61,348 nucleotides of DNA from Paenibacillus alba (lineage in GTDB: Bacteria; Bacillota; Bacilli; Paenibacillales; NBRC-103111). The stretch lies in assembly GCF_013204855.1 (NCBI RefSeq), contig NZ_JABMKZ010000045.1, forward strand, positions 1-61,348. The letters run 5' to 3'. The notes under the pieces were generated by a model, which was not told the DNA's origin, ran no database searches, and worked only from the letters and a program-made list of their open reading frames with translations. A program made the position numbers and the translations under genes. Shown here one piece after another: positions 9,339 through 17,096 of the stretch; the stretch's first letter is position 1; the number at the start of each line of letters is the position of its first letter.

Positions 9339-10451
9339 ATGTTCAATGTTATTATCGTGGAAGACGAAAAGCCGATTCTTGAATTAATGAAAGTCATTAT
9401 CGGAAGAAATTCACATTATGCTATTATTGGCGCCTTCAGCAATCCGCTTGAAGCGCTCGCCAGCTTTCCAGAGCTGCGTCCCGATATCGTTTTTCTTGAT
9501 GTAGAGATGCCTAAGATTAACGGTCTTGAGCTTGCGGCAAGAATGAATGAAATCTCCGATCAGACCAAAATTATTTTTACGACGGCTTATAAGGAATATG
9601 CGTTGGATGCTTTCAAGGTGTATGCTTTTGACTATATTTTAAAGCCGATTACACCTTCAGCCCTTGATAAAATTACGAATCGCCTTCTCAAGCTAGAGCT
9701 CATCCCAGCAACCATGAAACCGCAAGCGCAGTATGCTTCGATTCGTTGTTTCGGCGGCTTCGAGGTCAGAAATCCACAAGGTAAGCTTGTCCGCTGGCCT
9801 ACACGCAAAACAGAGGAATTGTTCGCTTTTTTTCTGTGCCACCCTAATCAGGATATTAGCAAGTGGCAATTGAGTGATATCCTGTGGCCTGACATGAATG
9901 AGGAAAGGGTCACGCATAACTTGCACAATACGATTTATCGTTTGAAGAAGATGATGAAAGAGCAAGAGACGGGCATGGACATTGTCAAAATCAATGATGG
10001 GTACATGCTGGATACTTTAAGCTCCACCTACGATCTGCTGGAGTTCCCCAAGAATGAAACGGCGCTATTGGAATGCTTGGAGGATGCAGCGGTGTCGGAA
10101 CGATTGTGCTCCCTATATCAAGGGATCCTTCTGGATCGGAAGGATTATCTATGGAAGGTACAACTTGAGGTCGGATACAGCAAGCAGTACACATTGCTTG
10201 TCCGCAGTTTGATTGACAGAGACATGGCCAAGCATGAATACAGCAAGGCCGAGCAGAAACTGGAAACATACCTGACCCAGTATCCATTGAATGAGGATAT
10301 GCAGCAGTTGTTAATGGATATTTATGTGCATAGCGGGAAGAAGGAACAAGCAGCGAAGCAATATGACAGATTTGAAACGCTGTACCAAAAGGAGCTTGGG
10401 ATAGAGCCCCCGATGGAAATGAGAATGAAAGTTGCGGCTTATCTTAATTAA
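9339..10451 (+). CDS. Response regulator with SARP-type output (receiver + DNA-binding + BTAD)
   Basis: A 370-residue partner of the preceding kinase, starting 4 nt after its stop with GAAAGGAGG as ribosome site. The receiver domain (1-120) has VEDEKP, the phospho-acceptor in IVFLDVEMPK (Asp54) and the Lys of DYILKPI. The rest resembles streptomyces antibiotic regulatory proteins: a winged-helix DNA-binding domain (about 128-220; FGGFEVRN, NTIYRLKKMM) and a C-terminal bacterial transcriptional activator domain made of TPR-like helices (about 240-370). Such regulators occur beside multidomain kinases in Paenibacillus. The target genes are not indicated here; the carbohydrate block from 11.8 to 23 kb is one guess. 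Confidence 0.85.
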   Translation: MFNVIIVEDEKPILELMKVIIGRNSHYAIIGAFSNPLEALASFPELRPDIVFLDVEMPKINGLELAARMNEISDQTKIIFTTAYKEYALDAFKVYAFDYILKPITPSALDKITNRLLKLELIPATMKPQAQYASIRCFGGFEVRNPQGKLVRWPTRKTEELFAFFLCHPNQDISKWQLSDILWPDMNEERVTHNLHNTIYRLKKMMKEQETGMDIVKINDGYMLDTLSSTYDLLEFPKNETALLECLEDAAVSERLCSLYQGILLDRKDYLWKVQLEVGYSKQYTLLVRSLIDRDMAKHEYSKAEQKLETYLTQYPLNEDMQQLLMDIYVHSGKKEQAAKQYDRFETLYQKELGIEPPMEMRMKVAAYLN

Positions 10452-10485
10452 TTAGGCTCGATTAAATTGTCGAATCCACGTGCGT

Positions 10486-10533
10486 GTTGCCGCAGATAAT
10501 GGAGAATTTTGGGTTGGAGACTCTTGCGGCAAC
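10486..10533. repeat. Inverted repeat between the regulator and exonuclease genes
   Basis: GTTGCCGCA (10486-10494) and TGCGGCAAC (10525-10533) are perfect 9-bp arms with a 30-nt loop. No T-run follows, so it is a weak terminator at best; it could be an operator or an mRNA fold ahead of the exonuclease gene. Confidence 0.5.
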
Positions 10534-10585
10534 GTGATACTATGTAGGTAGTGGAAGAAATCAGTTTCGGAGTGGAGAGATCAGG

Positions 10586-11473
10586 TTGAGCGACGAGAAC
10601 AAAAAAGTTTTATTAGTCGATGGGATGGCACTTCTTTTCAGAGCGTTTTATGCGACTTCCTATTCGGGGTATATTCGCAAAACGAGTAAAGGCGTGCCTA
10701 CCAATGCGGTATATGGTTTTATTCAATATTTTTTTGATGCAATAAGCACGTTTAACCCTACGCACGTCATTTGTTGCTGGGATATGGGGAGCAGTACATT
10801 TCGCAATGAGACCTATAGTTTGTACAAGCAAAATCGGATCGAAGCTCCGCTTGAGCTTTTGCCCCAGTTTAATTTGGTCAAAGAGGTAGTAGCCGAGATG
10901 GGTGTGCCCAATATTGGTTTAGTCGGCTATGAAGCGGATGACTGTATTGGCACGCTGGCCAATAAACTTCAAAGTGACTCCGAAGTCTACATTTTAACCG
11001 GGGATCATGACATGCTGCAGTTAATTACCGAACAAGTTAAGATTGTCATTATGAATAAAGGACGATCCAATTACACGGTGTATGATCTAGAGACCCTTTA
11101 TACCACGAAGCAGCTAACTCCTCTTCAGGTCATTGATATGAAGGCGTTCATGGGAGATACCGCAGATAATTATCCAGGCGTTAAGGGGATCGGCGAAAAA
11201 ACGGCGCTTAAGCTGTTGACAGAGTATAAATCGGTCGAGGGATGCCTCGAAAGTCTGGAGATGCTCCCTGCGAGTGTCAAGAAAAAGATTCAAGACAACT
11301 TGGACATGCTGCATCTCTCGAGAGACCTCGCGCGTATTCGACTGGATGTCCCTGTGGAGTGCGCTTTAAATGATTGCCTGTGGGCTCTTCGTCATGAGGC
11401 TGCCGCAAGAAAGTTCGAAGAATTGGAATTCGGCGGCTTGGTGAAGGTGCTGGCTGAGGTCGTAAATGGTTAA
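10586..11473 (+). CDS. 5'-3' exonuclease (DNA polymerase I N-terminal-like, YpcP type)
   Basis: A 295-residue stand-alone homolog of the 5'-nuclease domain of DNA polymerase I. Visible hallmarks are LLVDGMALLFRAFYA at the N-terminus, CWDMGSSTFRNETY, the metal-binding acidic cluster in GYEADDCIGTLA and ILTGDHDMLQLI, and the helix-hairpin-helix region around GDTADNYPGVKGIGEKTA. Expected roles are Okazaki primer removal and repair flap processing. The start is TTG, chosen because GGAG at 10574-10577 has correct spacing and the protein then begins just before the conserved strand. Its B. subtilis counterpart is YpcP, from memory of the family. Confidence 0.9.
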   Translation: MSDENKKVLLVDGMALLFRAFYATSYSGYIRKTSKGVPTNAVYGFIQYFFDAISTFNPTHVICCWDMGSSTFRNETYSLYKQNRIEAPLELLPQFNLVKEVVAEMGVPNIGLVGYEADDCIGTLANKLQSDSEVYILTGDHDMLQLITEQVKIVIMNKGRSNYTVYDLETLYTTKQLTPLQVIDMKAFMGDTADNYPGVKGIGEKTALKLLTEYKSVEGCLESLEMLPASVKKKIQDNLDMLHLSRDLARIRLDVPVECALNDCLWALRHEAAARKFEELEFGGLVKVLAEVVNG

Positions 11474-11503
11474 AGGCAAGTACACAAATTACAAATAACG
11501 TGA

Positions 11504-11549
11504 AAAACGCCTCCCAAACCACTACCTAGTGGGGATGGAGGCGTTTTTT
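11504..11549 (+). terminator. Terminator of the exonuclease gene
   Basis: AAAACGCCTCC (11504-11514) pairs perfectly with GGAGGCGTTTT (11537-11547), followed by more T. Confidence 0.9.
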
Positions 11550-11571
11550 GGTAGGCTAATTTACATCAGTG

Positions 11572-11708
11572 AAAATTCCTGCGATTGTGCAGGCATTTTA
11601 GGCATTTTGAGCCGGAAATGGATAATAAGTCAGAAAAAGATGCATTATCGCAGGAATATGCCTCCAACGGGTGAAATCAAGCCAAAAAGGATGCATAATC
11701 GCAGGCTT
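11572..11708 (-). repeat. Three-box dispersed repeat element, copy A
   Basis: First of three related ~135-bp elements. Boxes on the plus strand: CCTGCGATTGTGCAGG (11578-11593), TGCATTATCGCAGG (11641-11654), TGCATAATCGCAGG (11692-11705). Read on the minus strand, it is box 1, 51 nt, box 2, 63 nt, palindromic box 3: the same layout as copies B and C in opposite orientation. TTTTT follows boxes 1 and 2. AGGCAT before box 2 can pair with ATGCCT before box 3. The element fills the gap between the converging exonuclease and AraC genes. Confidence 0.8.
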
Positions 11709-11789
11709 ACCTAGAGGACAGTCGCATCCAGCGGCAATGCAGCTTGCTCCAGCTCATAAACGAGCTGAGGTTCACTTAGCTACTTGAGC

Positions 11790-12644
11790 TTAACTACTTG
11801 AAGAATAGCGGGATTGCCGATAGCGAAGCGGCGTCGTTTTGGTGATTTGCCGAAACATCCGGCCGAATTGGACCAAAGAGCCAAAGCCCACTTGTTCAGC
11901 AATAAGAATCACTTTCATATTGGTTTGGGTTAACAGTTTTTGGGCTTCTTGTACACGAACAAGACTGACATACTCAACCATGGAAAATCCGGTGATTTCC
12001 TTGAACATTCGGCTTAAATAGGCCGGGCTGATTTCAAACCGCTCAGCAAGCTCTTCCAAGCGGATTTGTTCGCCGAAATGGGTATTGATGTAGCGTACAA
12101 TGGTGGAAATTTTGCGATGCAGAGGGGATACATGTTCAGGCGAAGTGATCGGATGTATACGCATATATCTCGCTGTGAATAACAGTAGTTCTGCTAAATA
12201 CTGCCGCAGGGAGAAGATTTGCCCAAGCTGAGGCACTTCTGCTTCATGGAGCATTTTGCCCAGCATATCCTCAACTAAGCGGCGAGTCGGCAGATCCAGT
12301 CGGAGTACGGGAGTTTTGTGCGTAAGCGCATCGAGCAGGTAGGGCGCATCCTTGATGGCATTTTCCAAGAAACTATCGCTGAAATTGATCACGACGCGTG
12401 CATGTCCTAATTTATCCGAGTCTGAGGTTGCATGCACATCACGGCGATTAATGAGCACGAGATCTCCAGGAAGAATCAGGTAAGAACGATCACGGATGAA
12501 ATACATGCGTTCGCCTTCATACAAATAGTAAATCTCGTACATCTCATGCAAATGCTGAGTCCGTTCAAAAGAGCCGGAACGATGAATATGTTGGATATAA
12601 AAGGGACCTTCTTCTTCATTGCCAAAGGTGACGGTGCGAGACAT
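11790..12644 (-). CDS. AraC-family transcriptional regulator (cupin sensor + two HTH)
   Basis: A 284-residue AraC/XylS-type regulator. The N-terminal cupin (about 1-130) has a sugar-pocket pattern with QHLHEMYEIYYLYEG and ILPGDLVLINRRDVHA. The C-terminal 100 residues carry two helix-turn-helix motifs (LEELAERFEISPAYLSRMFK, then ILIAEQVGFGSLVQFGRMFR). A longer frame extends to 12668, but AAAAGGAG lies at 12653-12660 (minus strand) and places the start at the ATG at 12644 (MSRTVTFG). It is divergent from uxaE, so control of that gene by a uronate-related ligand is a reasonable inference. Confidence 0.87.
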   Translation of the reverse strand: MSRTVTFGNEEEGPFYIQHIHRSGSFERTQHLHEMYEIYYLYEGERMYFIRDRSYLILPGDLVLINRRDVHATSDSDKLGHARVVINFSDSFLENAIKDAPYLLDALTHKTPVLRLDLPTRRLVEDMLGKMLHEAEVPQLGQIFSLRQYLAELLLFTARYMRIHPITSPEHVSPLHRKISTIVRYINTHFGEQIRLEELAERFEISPAYLSRMFKEITGFSMVEYVSLVRVQEAQKLLTQTNMKVILIAEQVGFGSLVQFGRMFRQITKTTPLRYRQSRYSSSS

Positions 12645-12788
12645 AGCTTGAACTCCTTTTGAGTGCAATCAGTAACGAAAATAGTATAGCATGATTCTTG
12701 TGAAAAATATGAATAGTTTTTGCCGAAAATAGGAATAGATGAAGAGAAAACGCTCCTTACTTGCGATATGATTAATTTATAGGTAATC

Positions 12789-12802
12789 AGCAAACGCTTG
12801 CA
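12789..12802. promoter_or_regulatory. uxaE: cre-like operator upstream of uxaE
   Basis: AGCAAACGCTTGCA is a near-perfect palindrome matching the catabolite-responsive pattern (TGNAANCGNWNNCA) except for the first base. It lies just ahead of the uxaE ribosome site. CcpA or another LacI-family repressor could bind here, giving glucose repression of uronate use. Confidence 0.5.
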
Positions 12803-12823
12803 AAATAAGGGAGGATTTACTTC

Positions 12824-14308
12824 ATGGAACAGCTTATCAAAGCAATTAAATCAGGCAATATCACGTCGTTCTCTTCACCGAGTGTTCACGTATATGAAGC
12901 TTCATTGACACAAGTAGGCAAATCTTCACTCCTTTTGGTACGGACAGAAGCGGGAAAGAAATTAATCGTTGTTGGTGAAGGCGAACTGTTTGATCAATTG
13001 CAAGGGGAACTCGTTGACGAGGGGAAGGTAGCACCGTTATCTCATGAAAATCGTTTGACACTTAATCAATTTTTGCCATATACAGCTCCACAAGCCTTTG
13101 GAACGCAAGTAGCTACCATGGGACTAGGGGACCGTCTTGGAATTGCCAGCCCTGGCCATATTCAAACTATTCGCGGCAAAGATATTCGTCCTGTGCTGGC
13201 CCAGCAAAGTATCCGCGAGCTTGCGCTAACGGGCCGTACGTATGAGGATGTGCTGGATGCTGCTGCTTATGCCGTACTTCAAGAAGGCTACAAAGACGGC
13301 TATGGCGCGGACGGCGACCATTTGAAGAAAGAAGAAGACATCGAGTATGCGCTGCGCCTAGGGTTTACGATGCTGACACTGGACTGCTCAGAAAATATTG
13401 ACAATACGATCGAATCCTTGACGGAAGCGGAAATCGCAGCCAAATACGAGCAGCTTCCTGCAAGTTTGCGCAGCCATTATGAGCAGCGTTACTTACAAAC
13501 GGCACCTAATGTGCCAGGCGCTGCGTTAGCGTATACGCCGGAAGCATTGAAGAAAGATGTGCTGATCTATGACGCTGCGATTAATTTCATGGAAGCGATC
13601 TTCCGTAAATACATCGTCACGTTGGATCGTGCAGTCGATTTCGAAATTTCTATTGATGAAACAGCGACGCCTACCTCGCCGGAAGCGCACTATTTGGTAG
13701 CGAATGAGCTTCGCGATCGCGGGGTTACGATTTTCAGCATGGCGCCGCGCTTCTGCGGCGAATTCCAGAAGGGAATCGACTACATTGGCGATATCGCGCA
13801 ATTTGAGCGTGAATTAGCCAGCCATGCGGCGATTGCCGTACATTTTGAATACAAGCTGAGCATTCATTCCGGCAGTGATAAATTCAGCGTATTCCCGCTG
13901 ATCGGGCAATACACGAACGGTTTGTTCCATATCAAAACAGCCGGTACGAACTGGCTTGAAGCGGTACGCGTTGTAGCGAAGGTCAATCCTTCTTTATACC
14001 GCCGTATGCATCAGTATGCGTTAGAACATTTCAGTGAGGCGACAGCTTATTATCATGTAACGACCGATATTGACGCTATCGTCCCTCTGGCTGAAGTGAG
14101 CGATGCGGATCTGCCGAACTACATGGAAGAAAACAATGCCCGCCAGCTACTGCACATCACGTACGGCTTGCTTCTGCAAGCTAAAAATGCCGATGGCAGC
14201 AAGCAATTCGCAGATGAGTTCTTCCAAACGCTGGCCGAACAAGAAGATGTCTTCGCTGCGGGACTTCGCCATCATATTGGCAGACATTTGGAATTGTTAG
14301 GCAAATAA
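12824..14308 (+). CDS. uxaE: Tagaturonate epimerase (UxaE family)
   Basis: A 494-residue protein that aligns by eye with the Thermotoga UxaE-type tagaturonate epimerase: GLGDRLGIASPGHI, LAQQSIRELALTGRTYEDVL, the family signature FEISIDETATPTSP, then IHSGSDKFSVFPL and HIKTAGTNWLEAV. The family interconverts D-tagaturonate and D-fructuronate, joining galacturonate breakdown to the glucuronate/KDG branch. The many conserved Asp/His/Glu residues fit a metal-dependent enzyme. The start is the ATG after GGGAGG. The gene is divergent from an AraC regulator and has a cre-like site, consistent with inducible, catabolite-controlled pectin-sugar use. No uxaC, uxuB or kdg genes are in the window. Confidence 0.87.
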   Translation: MEQLIKAIKSGNITSFSSPSVHVYEASLTQVGKSSLLLVRTEAGKKLIVVGEGELFDQLQGELVDEGKVAPLSHENRLTLNQFLPYTAPQAFGTQVATMGLGDRLGIASPGHIQTIRGKDIRPVLAQQSIRELALTGRTYEDVLDAAAYAVLQEGYKDGYGADGDHLKKEEDIEYALRLGFTMLTLDCSENIDNTIESLTEAEIAAKYEQLPASLRSHYEQRYLQTAPNVPGAALAYTPEALKKDVLIYDAAINFMEAIFRKYIVTLDRAVDFEISIDETATPTSPEAHYLVANELRDRGVTIFSMAPRFCGEFQKGIDYIGDIAQFERELASHAAIAVHFEYKLSIHSGSDKFSVFPLIGQYTNGLFHIKTAGTNWLEAVRVVAKVNPSLYRRMHQYALEHFSEATAYYHVTTDIDAIVPLAEVSDADLPNYMEENNARQLLHITYGLLLQAKNADGSKQFADEFFQTLAEQEDVFAAGLRHHIGRHLELLGK

Positions 14309-14315
14309 TAATAAG

Positions 14316-14347
14316 AGCTGGCCTCCATTAGGAGGTCGGCTTTTTTC
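14316..14347 (+). terminator. Terminator of uxaE
   Basis: GCTGGCCTCC and GGAGGTCGGC pair through a 10-bp stem with two G-U pairs and an ATTA loop, followed by T6. Confidence 0.85.
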
Positions 14348-14424
14348 TATCGCTTGTAGACCCGCAATGATTTAAGTATGATTAAACAAGTAAGAGCAAG
14401 ACAGTAAGATAGTGAGGTACCTGC

Positions 14425-15834
14425 ATGCAAAAGAGATTAAGCCGCAAGCATTTTCGCGTTCGGCTGGAAGATATGATTGTTACGCTGCGTCAAGAGATTC
14501 TGTCTGGCCAAACCGCTATCGGCAGCTACCTGCCTTCCGAAAGTGATCTGGAAAAGCGATTCGAGCTCAGCAATGCATCCGTTCGCAACGGTCTGAAAGT
14601 TCTTGTAGAGGAAGGATTCATTGAAAAAATTCCTAGAGTAGGCAATAGGGTCATAAATGCCGCCTCTCAACAAAAGACAGTTATTAAATTTGGCTATGTT
14701 CATTCATTTGCTGGTCTTGTCGAATTGGATGAGCTGCTGGCAGCGTTCACACAGCAATATCCGCATATAGCTGTCCAAAGAGTGGAACTTCCTTCAGGCA
14801 GCTATTCCAAGTCATTGAAACAGTATATGGAATCGGAGCTCCTCGATGCCGTTATGATGAATAATAATAATTTTCAAGATTTTGTGGAAAATGACTGTAC
14901 CCATTTATTGGAGCCAATGGAGCTGATGGATGAGTTGTATCCGTTTTTGACGGAACCGTTCCAACAAAGTGGTCAAACGCTGGTTCGGCCGTTTAATTAT
15001 TCGCCTGTCGTATTATGCTATAACAAAAAGCATTTCGAACAGTCCCAAGTTCCACAGCCGGAAAGCAGCTGGGCATGGCAGGATCTCTTTACCTATGGTC
15101 AACAACTAGCTGTGAAGAATGAACGTTTTGGCTTTTATTTTTATTTGCCTTCGCGCAACCGTTGGCCGATCTTTATGCTGCAGAGTGGGACAACCTTTCA
15201 AACCGATGACTGCGGAAACTACCGTTTGCATGGAACCAAGATCATAGAAAGTCTAGAAGTTTGCCAAGACTTGCTGGCGATGACGGATGTATTTCCAAGA
15301 ATTCTTGCGGAAAGCAATGCCGATGCGGAGGCCCTTTTTCTGGAAGAAAAAGTTTCGGTGATTATGACGACTTATTTTTTCTTAAATCAGCTGCGGAATT
15401 CGAACATAAGCTTTGAAATTTCCCAGCTGCCGGGTTTAGCGGATTCGAGTACGCTGCTCATTATTAATGGACTGGCTGTGAACAGCCGCTCTCCTAACAA
15501 AGCGGCAGCAAAGCTGTTGGTCGACTTTCTGAGCTCCTACGAGATTCAATTGCTGCTTCGTCGTAAAACGTTGAATATTGCCGCTCACCAGCGTGCTATG
15601 GAATGGGAGGGGGAGGAGTTCGGGTATCGCCCTTCGAGATTTTTTTTGTACAGGGACATATGCCCATCTTTCCGGCTAATTACGCATTTGGGCCTCAGCA
15701 ATTACCAATTAAAATGCATTCAGCGGGACATTATGTTATTCCTGTCTGGTCTGCAAACGAAGGCCGATCTTAGCTCTAGATTGGAACAATTGCTGTTAGA
15801 AGCTAATGAGAGCAACATCATTCATTCCTCTTGA
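14425..15834 (+). CDS. GntR-type regulator fused to a solute-binding-protein domain
   Basis: A 469-residue protein with an N-terminal winged helix of the GntR family (about 10-78; ILSGQTAIGSYLPSESDLEK, then NASVRNGLKVLVEEGF and IPRVGNRV). The remainder (about 85-410) has the layout of a family-1 extracellular sugar-binding protein (LDELLAAFTQQYPHIAVQRV, PVVLCYNKKHFEQ, WAWQDLFTYGQQLA). There is no signal peptide, so the binding domain should serve as a cytoplasmic ligand sensor. A weak GAGG ribosome site precedes the ATG. It heads a same-strand run (SGNH hydrolase, lipoprotein, esterase/lyase) and may control it. Ligand unknown; probably an oligosaccharide. Confidence 0.8.
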   Translation: MQKRLSRKHFRVRLEDMIVTLRQEILSGQTAIGSYLPSESDLEKRFELSNASVRNGLKVLVEEGFIEKIPRVGNRVINAASQQKTVIKFGYVHSFAGLVELDELLAAFTQQYPHIAVQRVELPSGSYSKSLKQYMESELLDAVMMNNNNFQDFVENDCTHLLEPMELMDELYPFLTEPFQQSGQTLVRPFNYSPVVLCYNKKHFEQSQVPQPESSWAWQDLFTYGQQLAVKNERFGFYFYLPSRNRWPIFMLQSGTTFQTDDCGNYRLHGTKIIESLEVCQDLLAMTDVFPRILAESNADAEALFLEEKVSVIMTTYFFLNQLRNSNISFEISQLPGLADSSTLLIINGLAVNSRSPNKAAAKLLVDFLSSYEIQLLLRRKTLNIAAHQRAMEWEGEEFGYRPSRFFLYRDICPSFRLITHLGLSNYQLKCIQRDIMLFLSGLQTKADLSSRLEQLLLEANESNIIHSS

Positions 15835-15853
15835 TCATATTCCTACATAAACG

Positions 15854-15890
15854 CAGGTGCAGACTCCTCTAAAGAGCCTGCGCCTTTTTT
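15854..15890 (+). terminator. Terminator of the GntR-fusion gene
   Basis: AGGTGCAG and CTGCGCCT pair with a G-U around a loop, followed by T6. Confidence 0.75.
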
Positions 15891-16022
15891 ATTTCCACCT
15901 CATAAAATCACAAGTCGAACTAAAGAAAACTACAATGACTACGCTTACATAGAGATATCATGATAATATGAGTTAGATATGAGTCAGATGAAATGCGCAA
16001 AATGAAGGGAAGGAGAACGTAT

Positions 16023-17084
16023 ATGCTGCATAATGATGTCTATTTTCACAATGTATCGGAGCTTGAACAGCTCTCCTACCTGCCGGGACTTCGACTGCAG
16101 CGGTTTCCTAAGCAGGTTCGTCACAGCTTAACGGAGAAGGGGAGAACGAAAGCAGTGCAGTCGAACGGCTGCGAGCTGCGTTTTGTGACAGAGGCGAAGT
16201 ATGTGCAAGTGGTGCTAGCCTCTCAAGATACGAAAGGTAAAGTGCTGGTGTTCAAAGGGGATTTCTTGCATTCTTCTCATGAGTTGGAGGCGGGAGTTAT
16301 GACAACCATCCCGTTGGAAGAGCCAGAAAGGTTTGCTCAAGTGATCCCGGAGAAACTGAACAATCGGGCGTTTTCTGCCAATGTTTGGCGTATTTTTTGC
16401 GAACGGTTTAACGCGGTCTTCTACCATATAGATGCATTCGGTTTTCCGGTGAGACCTCCTCATCCGCAGGAGATGCCTCAATTGACGCTATTAGCTTACG
16501 GCTCGTCGATTACGCAAGGGGCAGGCGCTATAAGCCATTATAACGGCTATATCCAGCAAGCTGCCCGACGTCTGGAAATAGATGCGTTAAACTTAGGGCT
16601 TAGCGGTTCCTGCTTCTGTGAAGAAGAACTGTCTGATCATATTGCACAGCGCAATGACTGGGATATGGTTTATCTGGAGATTGGCGTCAATATGCGAGCG
16701 GTCGTTCCTCCTGAGGAATTTCAGCGGCGTGCATCCTATCTGCTGGACCGAATTATTGAACAACACCCGCAGAAGCCAGTTTTCCTGACCTATATTTATC
16801 CGAACCGAGCTACATATTTCACGGATTACAGCCATGTGTACAGCGAGGCTGAAAGACGCTATAACGAAATTCTAAGGCAATATGCCGCCGCTAAAAATCA
16901 CTCCCTCCTCTACGTATTGGACGGAAACGAGATCATGGATGACTTTACTTCGTTGACTAGCGACCTCATCCATCCTTCTGATTATGGTCATATTCGGATG
17001 GGAGAGAAGTTGGCAGGTTTCATGCTGCCTATTGTTAATCAGCTGCGAGAATCACACGTGAGAGATGCAATTATTTCCAAATAA
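16023..17084 (+). CDS. SGNH/GDSL-family hydrolase (carbohydrate esterase-like)
   Basis: A 353-residue protein with an N-terminal beta-sandwich-like region (about 1-150) and an SGNH hydrolase domain. Block I is LLAYGSSITQGAGA with the nucleophile Ser, block II LGLSGSCFCEE with Gly, block III EIGVNM (Asn kept, in a changed context), and block V DLIHPSDYGH with the Asp-His pair. No signal peptide is evident, so it may act on imported acetylated oligosaccharides. A longer frame opens at 15993, but AAGGAG at 16010-16015 selects the ATG at 16023 (MLHNDVYF). It is followed after 12 nt by a binding protein and then a secreted multidomain enzyme, an apparent three-gene operon. Confidence 0.82.
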   Translation: MLHNDVYFHNVSELEQLSYLPGLRLQRFPKQVRHSLTEKGRTKAVQSNGCELRFVTEAKYVQVVLASQDTKGKVLVFKGDFLHSSHELEAGVMTTIPLEEPERFAQVIPEKLNNRAFSANVWRIFCERFNAVFYHIDAFGFPVRPPHPQEMPQLTLLAYGSSITQGAGAISHYNGYIQQAARRLEIDALNLGLSGSCFCEEELSDHIAQRNDWDMVYLEIGVNMRAVVPPEEFQRRASYLLDRIIEQHPQKPVFLTYIYPNRATYFTDYSHVYSEAERRYNEILRQYAAAKNHSLLYVLDGNEIMDDFTSLTSDLIHPSDYGHIRMGEKLAGFMLPIVNQLRESHVRDAIISK

Positions 17085-17096
17085 GGGGAGATTGAT

